Assembly: GCF_001305595.1 (NCBI RefSeq)
Contig: NZ_CP012405.1
Span: forward strand, 381,001 to 445,000
From: Azospirillum thiophilum
GTDB lineage: Bacteria; Pseudomonadota; Alphaproteobacteria; Azospirillales; Azospirillaceae
Length of the DNA stretch: 64,000 nucleotides
Reading direction: 5' to 3'
The position numbers and the translations under genes were made by a program. Below, piece by piece: positions 50,368 through 59,588 of this stretch (its first letter is position 1; the number at the start of each line of letters is the position of its first letter). The notes under the pieces are model-generated. The model saw only the letters and a program-made list of their open reading frames with translations, had not been told where the DNA came from and ran no database searches.

Positions 50368-52182
50368 ATGCTGGCGGTTATGTTCAAACGCCTGATTGTT
50401 TCATGTGCGATGATGGTGTGGACGGCGGCCGCGCGGGCGGAGCCGGAAACCGTGCGCATCGGCGTGCTCGCCTATCTGGGCTCGGAGCGGGCGGCGCGCG
50501 ACTGGGAACCGACGCTTGCCCATCTTGAGCACGCGATCCCGGATCGCCGCTTCTTTGCGCTGCCGCTCGACCTCCCGGGCATGGTGCTGGCGGTCGCCGA
50601 CCGGCGGGTCGATTTCGTCATCACCAACCCCGGCAACTACGTCACGCTGGAGGCCCGGTTCGCGGTGACGCGGATCGCCACGCTGGAATCCGGCCTGCCG
50701 GCCTTCCCCATCGCGGCGGTCGGCTCCACCATCATCCGCCGGGCCGACCGCCAGGGGATCCACACGCTCGCCGACCTCAAGGGCAAGCGGCTGGCGGTGG
50801 TGTCGACCGATGCCTTCGGCGGCTTCCAGATCGCATGGCGCGAGATGGAGGATGCCGGCGTCCACCCCTTCACGGATCTGGCCGCGCTGATCCCGGTCGG
50901 CTTTCCGATGGAGGGCGTGGCGGATGCGGTGCGCGACGGCACGGCCGACGCCGGCGTGTTGCGTGCCTGCCTGCTGGAGGAGCTGGAAGCGCAGGGCCGG
51001 GTCGCGCCCGGCACCTTCGCGGTGGTCGGAGAGCGGCAGACCGACGCGCTGCAACCCGACACGCCGCCTTGCCGGGTGTCGTCGCGGCTCTATCCCGACT
51101 GGCCGTTCGCCCGGCTGGCGCACACCCCGCGCGACCTTGCCCGGCAGGTCGCCGCCGCGCTGCTGACCATGCCGGCAACCGACGGGCGGGCCTGGACCGC
51201 CTCGCTCGACTACACGACGGTGCACGAGCTGTTCCGCACGCTGCACATCGGCCCCTATCCGAAAACCCCGCCGACGCTGGAGGATCTCCTGCGCCGGAAC
51301 TGGCACTGGCTGGCGGTCGCCGGCGCGGCGGTGCTGTGGTGGGTGATCCACGCGGCGCGGGTCGAGGTGCTGGTCCGCCGCCGCACCGCCGAGTTGGTCC
51401 ACGAGATCGCCGAGCGCGAGCGCGCCGAAGCCGCGGCGCTCCGCCTGCGCGAGGAGCGTGATCAGCTCTCGCGGCTCGGCATCGTCGGCGAGATGGCAAG
51501 CACCATCGCCCATGAACTGAACCAGCCGCTGGCGGCGATCGGCAATTTCGCCGGGGGCATGACCCGGCTGCTCGACGCGCCTGTTCCCGACCTCGACCGG
51601 CTGCGCGCCGGGGCGCGGTCGGTGGCCGAACAGGCCGAACGCGCCGCCGCGATCATCCAGCGCACCCGTGGCTTCGTCAGCCGTCGCGGCGCCCAGCGCT
51701 CCACCCTGGCGGTCGGTGCCGTGGTGGAGGAGACGCTGTCGCTGTTCGGCACGCCGTCCGACCTGCAGCTGTCCATCGTCGCCGAAGCGGCGTCGGACCT
51801 GCCGCCGGTGCAGGCCGACAAGGTGGAATTGCAGCAGGTGGTGTTGAACCTGTTGCAGAACGCCGTCGACGCGATGCGGCCGGCCGACGGCGGCACCATC
51901 GCCGTGCGCGCCGCCCTGTCCGACGGCATGGTGATGATCGAGGTCCGCGATTCCGGGTCGGGTGTGTCCGACGATGCCAGGATGCGGATGTTCGAACCCT
52001 TCTTCACCACCAAGCCCGACGGGCTGGGGCTGGGGCTGTCGATCTGCCGGACCATCGTCGAGCGGCATGGCGGGCGCATCTGGGCCGAGCCCTCGCTGCC
52101 CCACGGCCTGGCCGTCCGCTTCACGTTGCCACCCTCTTGCGACCCGTCCATCATCCCATCCATCGAGGATCCCATTCCATGA
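50368..52182 (+). CDS. TtrS-like sensor histidine kinase with PhnD-type periplasmic domain
   Basis: The 604-residue kinase has a signal/anchor sequence, then a periplasmic PhnD-like binding domain (about residues 28-290: RIGVLAYLGSERAARDWEP, VDFVITNPGNYV, LKGKRLAVVSTDAFGG). A membrane helix follows near 313-330, a coiled coil, HisKA (TIAHELNQPLAAIGNF) and HATPase (DSGSGV, GLGLGLSICR). This is the architecture of TtrS, the tetrathionate sensor. The gene sits just upstream of the sox operon, so a sulfur oxyanion is the likely signal. ATG codons at 50368 and 50380 are both possible. It overlaps the regulator gene by 4 bp. Confidence 0.87.
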   Translation: MLAVMFKRLIVSCAMMVWTAAARAEPETVRIGVLAYLGSERAARDWEPTLAHLEHAIPDRRFFALPLDLPGMVLAVADRRVDFVITNPGNYVTLEARFAVTRIATLESGLPAFPIAAVGSTIIRRADRQGIHTLADLKGKRLAVVSTDAFGGFQIAWREMEDAGVHPFTDLAALIPVGFPMEGVADAVRDGTADAGVLRACLLEELEAQGRVAPGTFAVVGERQTDALQPDTPPCRVSSRLYPDWPFARLAHTPRDLARQVAAALLTMPATDGRAWTASLDYTTVHELFRTLHIGPYPKTPPTLEDLLRRNWHWLAVAGAAVLWWVIHAARVEVLVRRRTAELVHEIAERERAEAAALRLREERDQLSRLGIVGEMASTIAHELNQPLAAIGNFAGGMTRLLDAPVPDLDRLRAGARSVAEQAERAAAIIQRTRGFVSRRGAQRSTLAVGAVVEETLSLFGTPSDLQLSIVAEAASDLPPVQADKVELQQVVLNLLQNAVDAMRPADGGTIAVRAALSDGMVMIEVRDSGSGVSDDARMRMFEPFFTTKPDGLGLGLSICRTIVERHGGRIWAEPSLPHGLAVRFTLPPSCDPSIIPSIEDPIP

Positions 52183-52802
52183 CCGACACGCCCCTGGTTC
52201 TGATGGTGGACGATGACGAGGCGATGCGCGGTTCGGTCGGCTATCTGCTGGCGTCCGTCGGAATCGCCTGCGAAACCTTCGCGTCGGCCGAGGCCTTCCT
52301 GCGCTCGCCCCATCTGCGTCCGCCGCTGCGCCCGGGCTGCGTCCTGCTGGATGTCCGCATGCCCGGCATGAGCGGGATCGAGTTGCTGCGCCATCTGAGG
52401 GAGCAGGGCTGCAAACGGCCCGTCATCATGATCACCGGCCACGGCGACGTGCCGCTTGCCGTCGCCGCGCTGAAGGGCGGGGCCGAAGACTTCATCGAGA
52501 AGCCCTGGAAGGATCAGACGCTGCTCGACGCGGTCAACGCCGCGATCCGGAAATGCCGTGACGTGCTGACGCGCAGCGCAGGGCGCGAGGCGGTGGAGGC
52601 ACGCCTGGCCCAGCTCAGCCGGCGCGAGCGCGAGGTGCTGACCCTCGTCCTCGACGGACGGCAGAACAAGGAGATCGCGGCGGCGATGTCCATCTCCGTC
52701 AAGACCGTCGAAGGCCATCGCCAGATGGTGATGGAAAAGATGGGCGCCCGCTCCGTCGCGGAACTGGCGCGGCTGATGCTGGCGCCCGGCGAGCGGATCT
52801 GA
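52179..52802 (+). CDS. TtrR/FixJ-family response regulator
   Basis: The 207-residue protein has a receiver domain (LMVDDDEAMR, phosphoacceptor Asp in VLLDVRMPG, Lys in FIEKPWKDQ) and a LuxR-type helix-turn-helix (LSRREREVLTLVLDGRQNKEIAAAMSISVKTVEGHRQ). The ATG overlaps the stop of the TtrS-like kinase, so they are partners. A perfect 7-bp-arm palindrome at 52848-52863, between this gene and soxC, is a good candidate binding site. Control of thiosulfate oxidation is inferred from position. Confidence 0.92.
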   Translation: MTDTPLVLMVDDDEAMRGSVGYLLASVGIACETFASAEAFLRSPHLRPPLRPGCVLLDVRMPGMSGIELLRHLREQGCKRPVIMITGHGDVPLAVAALKGGAEDFIEKPWKDQTLLDAVNAAIRKCRDVLTRSAGREAVEARLAQLSRREREVLTLVLDGRQNKEIAAAMSISVKTVEGHRQMVMEKMGARSVAELARLMLAPGERI

Positions 52803-52847
52803 GGCCGGCGATCCGGTCGCATCCACGGTTCGACCCGGCAGGGGAGG

Positions 52848-52863
52848 CAAGGGTTTACCCTTG
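52848..52863 (+). promoter_or_regulatory. Palindrome upstream of the sox operon
   Basis: CAAGGGT-TT-ACCCTTG has perfect 7-bp arms with a 2-bp centre. It lies 46 bp after the regulator gene and about 100 bp before soxC. The tiny loop makes a terminator unlikely; an operator for the TtrR-like regulator or another sox regulator is favoured. Confidence 0.5.
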
Positions 52864-52964
52864 GTCGGCACCGGAATCCACCCGGTGGCGCCAATTGTTC
52901 GTCAAGCGTACTGTTTGTGGCGGACAAGAAACCGGCGGCGCGCCGGACTGACATCGGGACAGAC

Positions 52965-54389
52965 ATGACCAAGTTGCGGCCAAACGGAGAGGCGACTCTC
53001 CGAACCGATCCGCTTGCCCCCGGCAAGGATGTTTCGTCCGGCCGGTTGCGGCAGGCGCCCGAGAATTTCCTGACCCCGGAAGACATCCGGCAGGTCGGCC
53101 AGGGCCGGCGCGATTTCCTGCGCGCAAGCTTCCTGACCGCCACCGCAGCGACCGTCGCGGCGACGGCAGGCGGCCGCGCCGCCGCCGCGCCGGCTGCGAC
53201 CACCGGCATCGGCGATCCCGACATCCTGAACCCGACCCCCTGGGGCAGCAGCCTGGGCCAGCCGGTGGCCGCCACCCCCTACGGCCTGCCGTCCAGGCAC
53301 GAGCGCGGGCTGGTGCGCCGGCAAAGCCCGGGACTGACCCAGGTGGCCGCCGCCAGCGTGTCCTTCGCGCCCCTGCAGGGGCTGTTCGGCATCATCACCC
53401 CGTCCGGCCTGCATTTCGAGCGGCATCATCAGGGCTGGCAGGACATCGACCCGACCCGGCACCGCTTCATGATCGACGGCGCCCGGCCGGAGTTCGTGAA
53501 GACGCCCAAGGTCTACACGATGGACGACATCCTGCGCCTGCCCCCGGTGTCGCGCATGCACTTCATCGAGTGCGGCGCCAACACCGGCATGGAATGGGGC
53601 AACGTCGCGGTGCCCACGGTGCAGTACACCCACGGCATGCTCTCGTGCAGCGAGTTCACCGGCGTGCCGCTGCGCACGCTGCTGGAGGATTGCGGCGCCG
53701 ACCTGAAGGCCGCGAAATACGTGCTGGCCGAGGGCGGCGACGGATCGTCGATGACCCGCAGCATCCCGATCGAACCGGTGCTGTCCGGCGAGGTGCTGGT
53801 CGCCTACGGCCAGAACGGCGAGATGCTGCGGCCGGAGAACGGCTACCCGCTGCGCCTCGTGGTGCCGGGGGTCCAGGGGGTGTCGTGGGTGAAATGGCTG
53901 CGCCGGGTCGAGGTCGGCGACCGTCCCTACGCGACCAAGGACGAGGCGGTGCATTACATCGACCTGATGCCCGACGGCCAGCACCGGCAATACAGCTCGA
54001 TCCAGGAATGCAAGTCGGTCATCACCACCCCGTCGGGCGGCCAGACCCTGATGGCCAAGGGCTATTTCACCATCAGCGGGTTGGCGTGGTCGGGGCGCGG
54101 CAAGATCAAGCGGGTCGACGTCTCCGTCGACGGCGGCGTCACCTGGGTCGAGGCGACCCTGCAGACCCCGATCCTCTCCAAATGCCTGACCCGCTTCTCC
54201 CTGCCCTGGAGCTGGGACGGGCAGCCGGCCCTGCTGCAATCGCGCGCCATCGACGAGACCGGCTTCGTCCAGCCCGGTTACGGCCAACTGCGCGCGGCGC
54301 GCGGGTCGCGGTCGATCTACCACAACAACGCGATCCAGACCTGGCAGGTCGCCGAAAACGGGGACGTGAACAATGTCCAGATTCTGTAA
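52965..54389 (+). CDS. soxC: SoxC sulfane dehydrogenase molybdenum subunit
   Basis: The ~474-residue periplasmic molybdoprotein has a Tat signal (GRRDFLRASFLTATAATVA). A sulfite-oxidase-fold domain carries the cofactor cysteine in FIECGANTGMEW, LSCSEFTGVPLRTLL, and the dimerisation domain WSGRGKIKRVDVSVDGG. With SoxD it oxidises SoxY-bound sulfane sulfur, delivering electrons to cytochromes. The ATG at 52965 is preferred; a GTG at 52917 would add 16 residues, and neither has a strong ribosome site. soxD starts 17 bp before its stop. Confidence 0.95.
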   Translation: MTKLRPNGEATLRTDPLAPGKDVSSGRLRQAPENFLTPEDIRQVGQGRRDFLRASFLTATAATVAATAGGRAAAAPAATTGIGDPDILNPTPWGSSLGQPVAATPYGLPSRHERGLVRRQSPGLTQVAAASVSFAPLQGLFGIITPSGLHFERHHQGWQDIDPTRHRFMIDGARPEFVKTPKVYTMDDILRLPPVSRMHFIECGANTGMEWGNVAVPTVQYTHGMLSCSEFTGVPLRTLLEDCGADLKAAKYVLAEGGDGSSMTRSIPIEPVLSGEVLVAYGQNGEMLRPENGYPLRLVVPGVQGVSWVKWLRRVEVGDRPYATKDEAVHYIDLMPDGQHRQYSSIQECKSVITTPSGGQTLMAKGYFTISGLAWSGRGKIKRVDVSVDGGVTWVEATLQTPILSKCLTRFSLPWSWDGQPALLQSRAIDETGFVQPGYGQLRAARGSRSIYHNNAIQTWQVAENGDVNNVQIL

Positions 54390-55434
54390 GGCGGCGCTCG
54401 CCGGCCCCGCCCTCGCCGTCCTGCTCGGCCTCACAGCGGGCCTTTTGCCGGGCGGGACCGCCCTGGCGGACGGCTTTCCCGGCGTCGGGCGTCCGGCCAC
54501 CCCGGCGGAGGTGAAGGCCTGGGACATCGACGTCGGCCCCGACTTCGCCGGCCTGCCGCCCGGCTCCGGCACCGTGTCGCGCGGCATGGACATCTGGGAG
54601 GCCAAATGCAGCAGCTGCCACGGCACCTTCGGTGAAAGCAACAGCGTCTTCAACCCGCTGATCGGCGGCACCACCGCCGAGGACATCAAGTCCGGCCATG
54701 TCGCCACCCTGAAGCGGACCGACTTCCCGGCGCGGACGACCGTCATGAAGGTCGCCACCGTGTCCACCCTCTACGACTACATCCGCCGGGCCATGCCGTG
54801 GAACGCGCCGAAGTCGCTGAGCGACGACGACGTCTATGCCGTGCTCGCCTACATGCTGAACCTCGCGGAGATCGTGCCCGACGATTTCGTCCTGACCGAC
54901 AGGACGATCCGCGAGGTCCAGGCGCGGATGCCGAACCGCAACGGCATGACCACCGCGCACGCCCTGTGGCCCGGCCCCGGCCTGCCCGATGCGGCGGCCA
55001 AGCCGGACACCGCCAACACCGCCTGCATGACCAAGTGCAAGCCGTCGGTCCAGCTGGCCTCCCATCTACCCGACCATGCCCTTGGCGCGCACGGCAACCT
55101 CGCCGCGCAGAACCGGATCTTCGGCCCGGTCCGCGGCCAGCGCACCGGCCCGGACGAGGCGGCGGCCGACAAGCCGCCCCCCGCCCTGACGCTGGCGGAG
55201 GAGTCCGGGTGCCTGTCCTGCCACGCGGTGGACACGCGGATCGTCGGGCCGAGCTACAGCGAGATCGCCGCCCGCTATCGCGGGAGCGACAGCACCGACG
55301 CGCTGGTGTCCAAGGTCAAGGCCGGCGGCGAAGGCGTCTGGGGCGCGGTGCCGATGCCGCCGCAACCGGACCTGAACGACGACCAGGTGAAGACCCTGGT
55401 CGCCTGGATCCTGGCCGGCGCGCCGGCGAAATGA
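54373..55434 (+). CDS. soxD: SoxD diheme cytochrome c subunit
   Basis: The 353-residue periplasmic protein has a signal peptide ending near ALA (residue 32) and two c-type heme sites: CSSCH at residues 79-83 and CLSCH in the C-terminal domain. The pattern DIDVGPDFAGLPPGSGTVSRG before heme one is typical of SoxD. It accepts electrons from SoxC. A middle linker holds two more Cys (CMTKC). It overlaps soxC by 17 bp. Confidence 0.95.
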   Translation: MSRFCKAALAGPALAVLLGLTAGLLPGGTALADGFPGVGRPATPAEVKAWDIDVGPDFAGLPPGSGTVSRGMDIWEAKCSSCHGTFGESNSVFNPLIGGTTAEDIKSGHVATLKRTDFPARTTVMKVATVSTLYDYIRRAMPWNAPKSLSDDDVYAVLAYMLNLAEIVPDDFVLTDRTIREVQARMPNRNGMTTAHALWPGPGLPDAAAKPDTANTACMTKCKPSVQLASHLPDHALGAHGNLAAQNRIFGPVRGQRTGPDEAAADKPPPALTLAEESGCLSCHAVDTRIVGPSYSEIAARYRGSDSTDALVSKVKAGGEGVWGAVPMPPQPDLNDDQVKTLVAWILAGAPAK

Positions 55435-55458
55435 CGTGATCGAGAAGGAACCCCAGTC

Positions 55459-55917
55459 ATGACACCGAGACTATTGGAACGACGCCAGGTCCTGACCTTC
55501 CTGGGAACATTGGCGGCGGCCGGGTTCGTCCTGCCGCGGATGGCCTTCGCCAACTGGGACAAGGCGGCCTTCGACGCCAGGACGATGGACGAGGCGCTGA
55601 AGGCGCTGGGCGCCGGCACGCCGGGACAGAGCGGCGACGTCCAGATCGTCGCCTCCGACATCGCGGAGAACGGGGCGGTGGTGCCGGTCCAGGCGATCAG
55701 CAAGCTGCCCAACACCGAACGCATCGCCATCCTGGTCGACAAGAACCCCAGCATGCTGGCGGCCTCCTTCGACCTGATGCCCGACACGATCCCCGAGGTC
55801 ACCGCGCGCATCAAGATGGGCCAGACCTCGAACGTCGTCGTCCTGGTCAAGGCGGACGGCAAGTTCTACGCCGCATCCAAGGAAATCAAGGTGACGCTCG
55901 GCGGCTGCGGCGGCTGA
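55459..55917 (+). CDS. soxY: SoxY sulfur-carrier subunit
   Basis: The 152-residue periplasmic protein starts with a Tat-like signal (LERRQVLTFLGTLAAAGFVLP) and ends with the hallmark swinging arm GGCGG, whose Cys carries the sulfur intermediates during thiosulfate oxidation. The Ig-like core (IVASDIAENGAVVPV) matches SoxY. It partners with SoxZ encoded 23 bp downstream. AAGGAA precedes the ATG. Confidence 0.96.
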   Translation: MTPRLLERRQVLTFLGTLAAAGFVLPRMAFANWDKAAFDARTMDEALKALGAGTPGQSGDVQIVASDIAENGAVVPVQAISKLPNTERIAILVDKNPSMLAASFDLMPDTIPEVTARIKMGQTSNVVVLVKADGKFYAASKEIKVTLGGCGG

Positions 55918-55940
55918 GCGGACAGGAAGGGAGCACGAGC

Positions 55941-56252
55941 ATGGGCAGTCCGATGAAGATCCGCGCCTCCGTCAAGGAGGGCGTCACCGAGATCAAGGTC
56001 CTGATGGGCCACGAGATGGAAACCGGCCAACGCAAGGACGCCAACGGCGCGGTCATTCCCGCCTGGTTCATCAACGAGGTCACCGCCAAGCTCGACGGCA
56101 AGACGGTGATGCAGGCGCAATGGGGGCCGTCGATCTCCAAGAATCCCTACCTCGCCTTCAAGGTGAAGGGCGGCAAGGCCGGCGACAAGGTGTCCGTTAC
56201 CTGGGTCGACAACAAGGGCGACACCCGCACCGACGAAGCCACCGTGACGTAA
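55941..56252 (+). CDS. soxZ: SoxZ sulfur-carrier partner
   Basis: The 103-residue protein lacks a signal peptide, as usual; it is exported with SoxY. Motifs IRASVKEGVTEIKVLMGHEMETG and IPAWFINEVTAKLDGK are typical of SoxZ, as is VSVTWVDNKGD at the end. It forms the SoxYZ heterodimer that holds substrate on the SoxY Cys. GGGAG lies upstream of the ATG. Confidence 0.96.
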   Translation: MGSPMKIRASVKEGVTEIKVLMGHEMETGQRKDANGAVIPAWFINEVTAKLDGKTVMQAQWGPSISKNPYLAFKVKGGKAGDKVSVTWVDNKGDTRTDEATVT

Positions 56253-56318
56253 CCGGGCTCTCGAACCGGAAGCGGGGGCGCGTCCGGCACACAAGAACAA
56301 GGACGGGAGGGGACAGGG

Positions 56319-57131
56319 ATGGACCGGGCAAGCGTTGGGATCATGGCGTTCCTCGCGGTGTCGGCGGCCGCCGCGACGGCGGCCTACGCCCAGAAGGATG
56401 CGGCGCAGGAAGGCATCGAGGCCTACCGCGAGGCCTTGCAGGATGGCAACCCCGCCGAACTGTACGAGGCCAGTGGGGAGGAGCTGTGGAAGACACCCGG
56501 CGGACCGAAGGCGGCGTCGCTGGAACGCTGCGACCTCGGCCTCGGCCCCGGTGTGGTCCGGGGCGCCTACGCCCTGCTTCCGCGCTATTTCGCGGACACC
56601 GACCGGGTCCAGGACCTGGAATCGCGCCTGCTGACCTGCATGCAGACCCTCCAGGGCAAGGATCCCAAACCCTATGTCGAAGCGTCCTTCACCGCTCCGC
56701 CCAAGGAGGAGATGAACGCCCTGGCCGCCTACATCTCCGGCCAGTCCAGGGATGCGCCCATCGCGGCGACGCCCAGGCATCCCAAGGAACAGGCGATGTA
56801 CGAGCTGGGCAAGCGGATGTTCAATTACCAGGGCGGCCCGTACGACTTCTCCTGCGCCACCTGCCACGGCCAGGAGGGCACGCGGATCCGTCTCCAGGAT
56901 CTGCCCTACATCCCGGGAGCCAAAGGGGCGGCGGCGGGCTGGGGCAGCTGGCCGGCCTACCGGGTCAGCTCCGGCCAGATGTGGTCGATGCAGTGGCGCC
57001 TCAACGACTGCTTCCGCCAGCAGCGTTTCCCCGAACCCGTCTACACCTCCGACGCGACCATCGCGCTGTCGATGTACATGGCGGTCAACGCCAGCGGGGC
57101 AACGATGAAGACACCCGGAATCAAGCGCTGA
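56319..57131 (+). CDS. soxA: SoxA c-type cytochrome, single-heme form
   Basis: The 270-residue periplasmic protein has a signal peptide ending near AYAQ and one heme site, CATCH at residues 179-183. Cys231 in RLNDCFRQQR is the persulfide/heme-ligand cysteine. The N-terminal half has Cys71 and Cys107 in place of a second heme motif, so it is the single-heme SoxA type. SoxAX joins thiosulfate to the SoxY cysteine. GGGAGGGG precedes the ATG. Confidence 0.95.
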   Translation: MDRASVGIMAFLAVSAAAATAAYAQKDAAQEGIEAYREALQDGNPAELYEASGEELWKTPGGPKAASLERCDLGLGPGVVRGAYALLPRYFADTDRVQDLESRLLTCMQTLQGKDPKPYVEASFTAPPKEEMNALAAYISGQSRDAPIAATPRHPKEQAMYELGKRMFNYQGGPYDFSCATCHGQEGTRIRLQDLPYIPGAKGAAAGWGSWPAYRVSSGQMWSMQWRLNDCFRQQRFPEPVYTSDATIALSMYMAVNASGATMKTPGIKR

Positions 57132-57142
57132 CGGAGGCCGCC

Positions 57143-57823
57143 ATGAAACATATCGCTCTGCTCGCCGCCGCCCTGCTGCCGCTGGCCGGCCCGGCCCTCT
57201 CCCAGACGGCTCCGGTACAGACGGCGAGCTGGGGGCCGGGGGCCGACGACGCCGCCTTCTCCCGCATGCTGGCCGCCAGCTTCAAGGACAAGGGCATCGC
57301 CAGGATCGACCGCCTGACCCAGGACGAGACGCAGGCCTTCTGCTCCGATCCGGAGGCCGCCGCCAGCCCGGCCGCCGCCGCAAGGCGCGAGCGGATCGAG
57401 GCCGCCAACATGGCGACGGTCAAATGGCCGTCCGACGGCCAATGGCTGGGCGACTGGAAACAGGGCGAGGCGATCGCCCAGAGCGGGCGCGGCAACACCT
57501 GGACGGACAAGCCGGACGGGGCCAACGGCGGCAACTGCTACAACTGCCACCAGATCAGCCCGGCCGAGATCTCCTACGGCACCATCGGCCCCAGCCTGAG
57601 CCAGTACGGCACGCTGCGCGGGCGGGACGAGGAGACGCTGAAGGCCGCCTGGGCCAAGATCTATAACGCCAAGGCCAGCAACGCCTGCTCCAACATGCCG
57701 CGCGCCGGTCACATGGGCATCCTGGGCGAGACGCAGATCAAGCATCTGATGGCCTTGCTGTTCGATCCCAAATCGCCCGTCAACGCATCGCCCGCCAATA
57801 CCCAGCCGGGGCCGGCCAAATGA
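57143..57823 (+). CDS. soxX: SoxX c-type cytochrome
   Basis: The 226-residue periplasmic protein has a signal peptide (to about LSQ) and one heme site, CYNCH at residues 132-136, with the heme-pocket segment GPSLSQYGTLRG and the distal Met likely in NMPRAGHMG. It is longer than minimal SoxX because of an insertion before the heme. It forms the SoxAX complex with the upstream gene product. GGAGG is six bases before the ATG. soxB overlaps its stop by 4 bp. Confidence 0.94.
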   Translation: MKHIALLAAALLPLAGPALSQTAPVQTASWGPGADDAAFSRMLAASFKDKGIARIDRLTQDETQAFCSDPEAAASPAAAARRERIEAANMATVKWPSDGQWLGDWKQGEAIAQSGRGNTWTDKPDGANGGNCYNCHQISPAEISYGTIGPSLSQYGTLRGRDEETLKAAWAKIYNAKASNACSNMPRAGHMGILGETQIKHLMALLFDPKSPVNASPANTQPGPAK

Positions 57824-59541
57824 ACCGCCGCGAGTTCCTCAACGTCCTGGCCGCCGCGAACGCCGCCGGACTGCTGCTGCCCGCCGGTTTCGCCCGCGCC
57901 CAAACGGCGGCCGATACCATCTACGACGCGCCGGCCTTCGGCACGGTGTCGCTGCTGCACATCACCGATTGCCACGCCCAGCTCAAGCCGATCCATTTCC
58001 GCGAGCCGAGCGTCAATCTCGGCATCGGCGGCATGGCCGGGCGGGCGCCGCATCTGGTGGGAAGCCGGCTGCTGGAGCATTTCCGCATCCCTCCCGGCAG
58101 CCGGGAGGCGCATGCCTTCTCCTGCCTCGATTTCGAGCGGATGGCCGGACTCTACGGCAAGGTCGGCGGCTTCGCCCATCTGGCGACGCTGGTCAAGCGG
58201 GTGCGGGCGAACCGTCCGGGCGCCCTGCTGCTCGACGGCGGCGACACCTGGCAGGGCTCGGGCACCGCGCTGTGGACCAAGGGGCAGGACATGGTGGAGG
58301 CGGCCAAGCTGCTGGGCGTCGACGTCATGACCCTGCATTGGGAATGCACCTACGGCCAGGACCGGGTGCGCGAGGTCGCGGAAAAGGACTTCGCCGGGCA
58401 CATCGAGATCGTCGCCCAGAACATCAAGAGCGCCGATTTCGGCGACGACGTGTTCAAGCCCTACACCATGCGCGCGGTGAACGGCGTCAAGGTGGCGGTG
58501 ATCGGCCAGGCCTTCCCCTACACGCCGATCGCCAACCCGCGCTACATGGTCGCCGACTGGACCTTCGGCATCCGCGAGGAGGACATGCAGAAGACGGTCG
58601 ACGACGCCCGTGCCGCCGGGGCGGCGGTGGTGGTCGTGCTGTCGCACAACGGCATGGACGTCGACCTGAAGATGGCCTCGCGGGTCGCCGGCATCGACGC
58701 CATCCTCGGTGGCCACACCCATGACGGCATGCCGGCCCCCAGCATCGTCGCCAACCCCGGCGGCAGGACGCTGGTCACCAACGCCGGCTCCAACGGCAAG
58801 TTCCTCGGCGTGCTCGACCTCGAGGTGACCGGCGGCCGGGTCGCCGACTTCCGCTACCGGCTGCTGCCGGTCTTCGCCGACCTGCTGCCCGCCGACCCGG
58901 AGATGGACGCGCTGATCACCCGCGTGCGCGCACCCTACGAGGCGGCGCTGGGCGAGACGCTGGCGGTGACGGACGGCACGCTGTACCGGCGCGGCAACTT
59001 CAACGGCAGCTTCGACCAGCTGATCCTCGACGCGCTGATGGCGGAGAAGGATGCCGAGATCGCTTTCTCGCCCGGCTTCCGCTGGGGAACCAGCCTGCTG
59101 CCCGGCCAGCCCATCACCATGGAGAACCTGCTGGACCAGACCGCCATCACCTACCCCTACGTGACGCTCAGCAGCCTGTCGGGCGCACAGATCAAGACGG
59201 TGCTGGAGGATGTCTGCGACAACCTGTTCAACCCCGATCCCTATTACCAGCAGGGCGGCGACATGGTGCGCGTCGGCGGCCTGTCCTACGCCTGCGATCC
59301 CATGGCGCCGGCCGGGCAGCGCATCCAGGACATGACGCTGAACGGCAAGCCGCTGGAGGCGTCGAAGACCTACAAGGTCGCCGGCTGGGCCCCCGTCGCG
59401 GAGGAGGCCAGGACCGCGGGCGGCGAGGCGATCTGGGATCTGGTCGCCCGCAACCTGCGCGCCCGCAAGACCGTGGCGCCGCCCCGCCTCAACCTGCCGG
59501 TCCTGAAGGGCATGGACGGCAACCCCGGCCTCGCCGCCTGA
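57820..59541 (+). CDS. soxB: SoxB sulfate thiohydrolase
   Basis: The 573-residue periplasmic dimanganese enzyme has a Tat-type signal (NRREFLNVLAAANAAGLL) and the 5'-nucleotidase-like fold. Metal-site motifs are ITDCHAQL, LLDGGDTWQGSG, VLSHNGMD and LGGHTHDGM. SoxB releases sulfate from the SoxY cysteine S-thiosulfonate. Its start overlaps soxX (ATGA). Length and motifs are normal. Confidence 0.97.
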   Translation: MNRREFLNVLAAANAAGLLLPAGFARAQTAADTIYDAPAFGTVSLLHITDCHAQLKPIHFREPSVNLGIGGMAGRAPHLVGSRLLEHFRIPPGSREAHAFSCLDFERMAGLYGKVGGFAHLATLVKRVRANRPGALLLDGGDTWQGSGTALWTKGQDMVEAAKLLGVDVMTLHWECTYGQDRVREVAEKDFAGHIEIVAQNIKSADFGDDVFKPYTMRAVNGVKVAVIGQAFPYTPIANPRYMVADWTFGIREEDMQKTVDDARAAGAAVVVVLSHNGMDVDLKMASRVAGIDAILGGHTHDGMPAPSIVANPGGRTLVTNAGSNGKFLGVLDLEVTGGRVADFRYRLLPVFADLLPADPEMDALITRVRAPYEAALGETLAVTDGTLYRRGNFNGSFDQLILDALMAEKDAEIAFSPGFRWGTSLLPGQPITMENLLDQTAITYPYVTLSSLSGAQIKTVLEDVCDNLFNPDPYYQQGGDMVRVGGLSYACDPMAPAGQRIQDMTLNGKPLEASKTYKVAGWAPVAEEARTAGGEAIWDLVARNLRARKTVAPPRLNLPVLKGMDGNPGLAA

Positions 59542-59588
59542 CGGCGATCCTTTCCCGACGCCGCCCCCCGAACCGAAAGACCGCCGCC

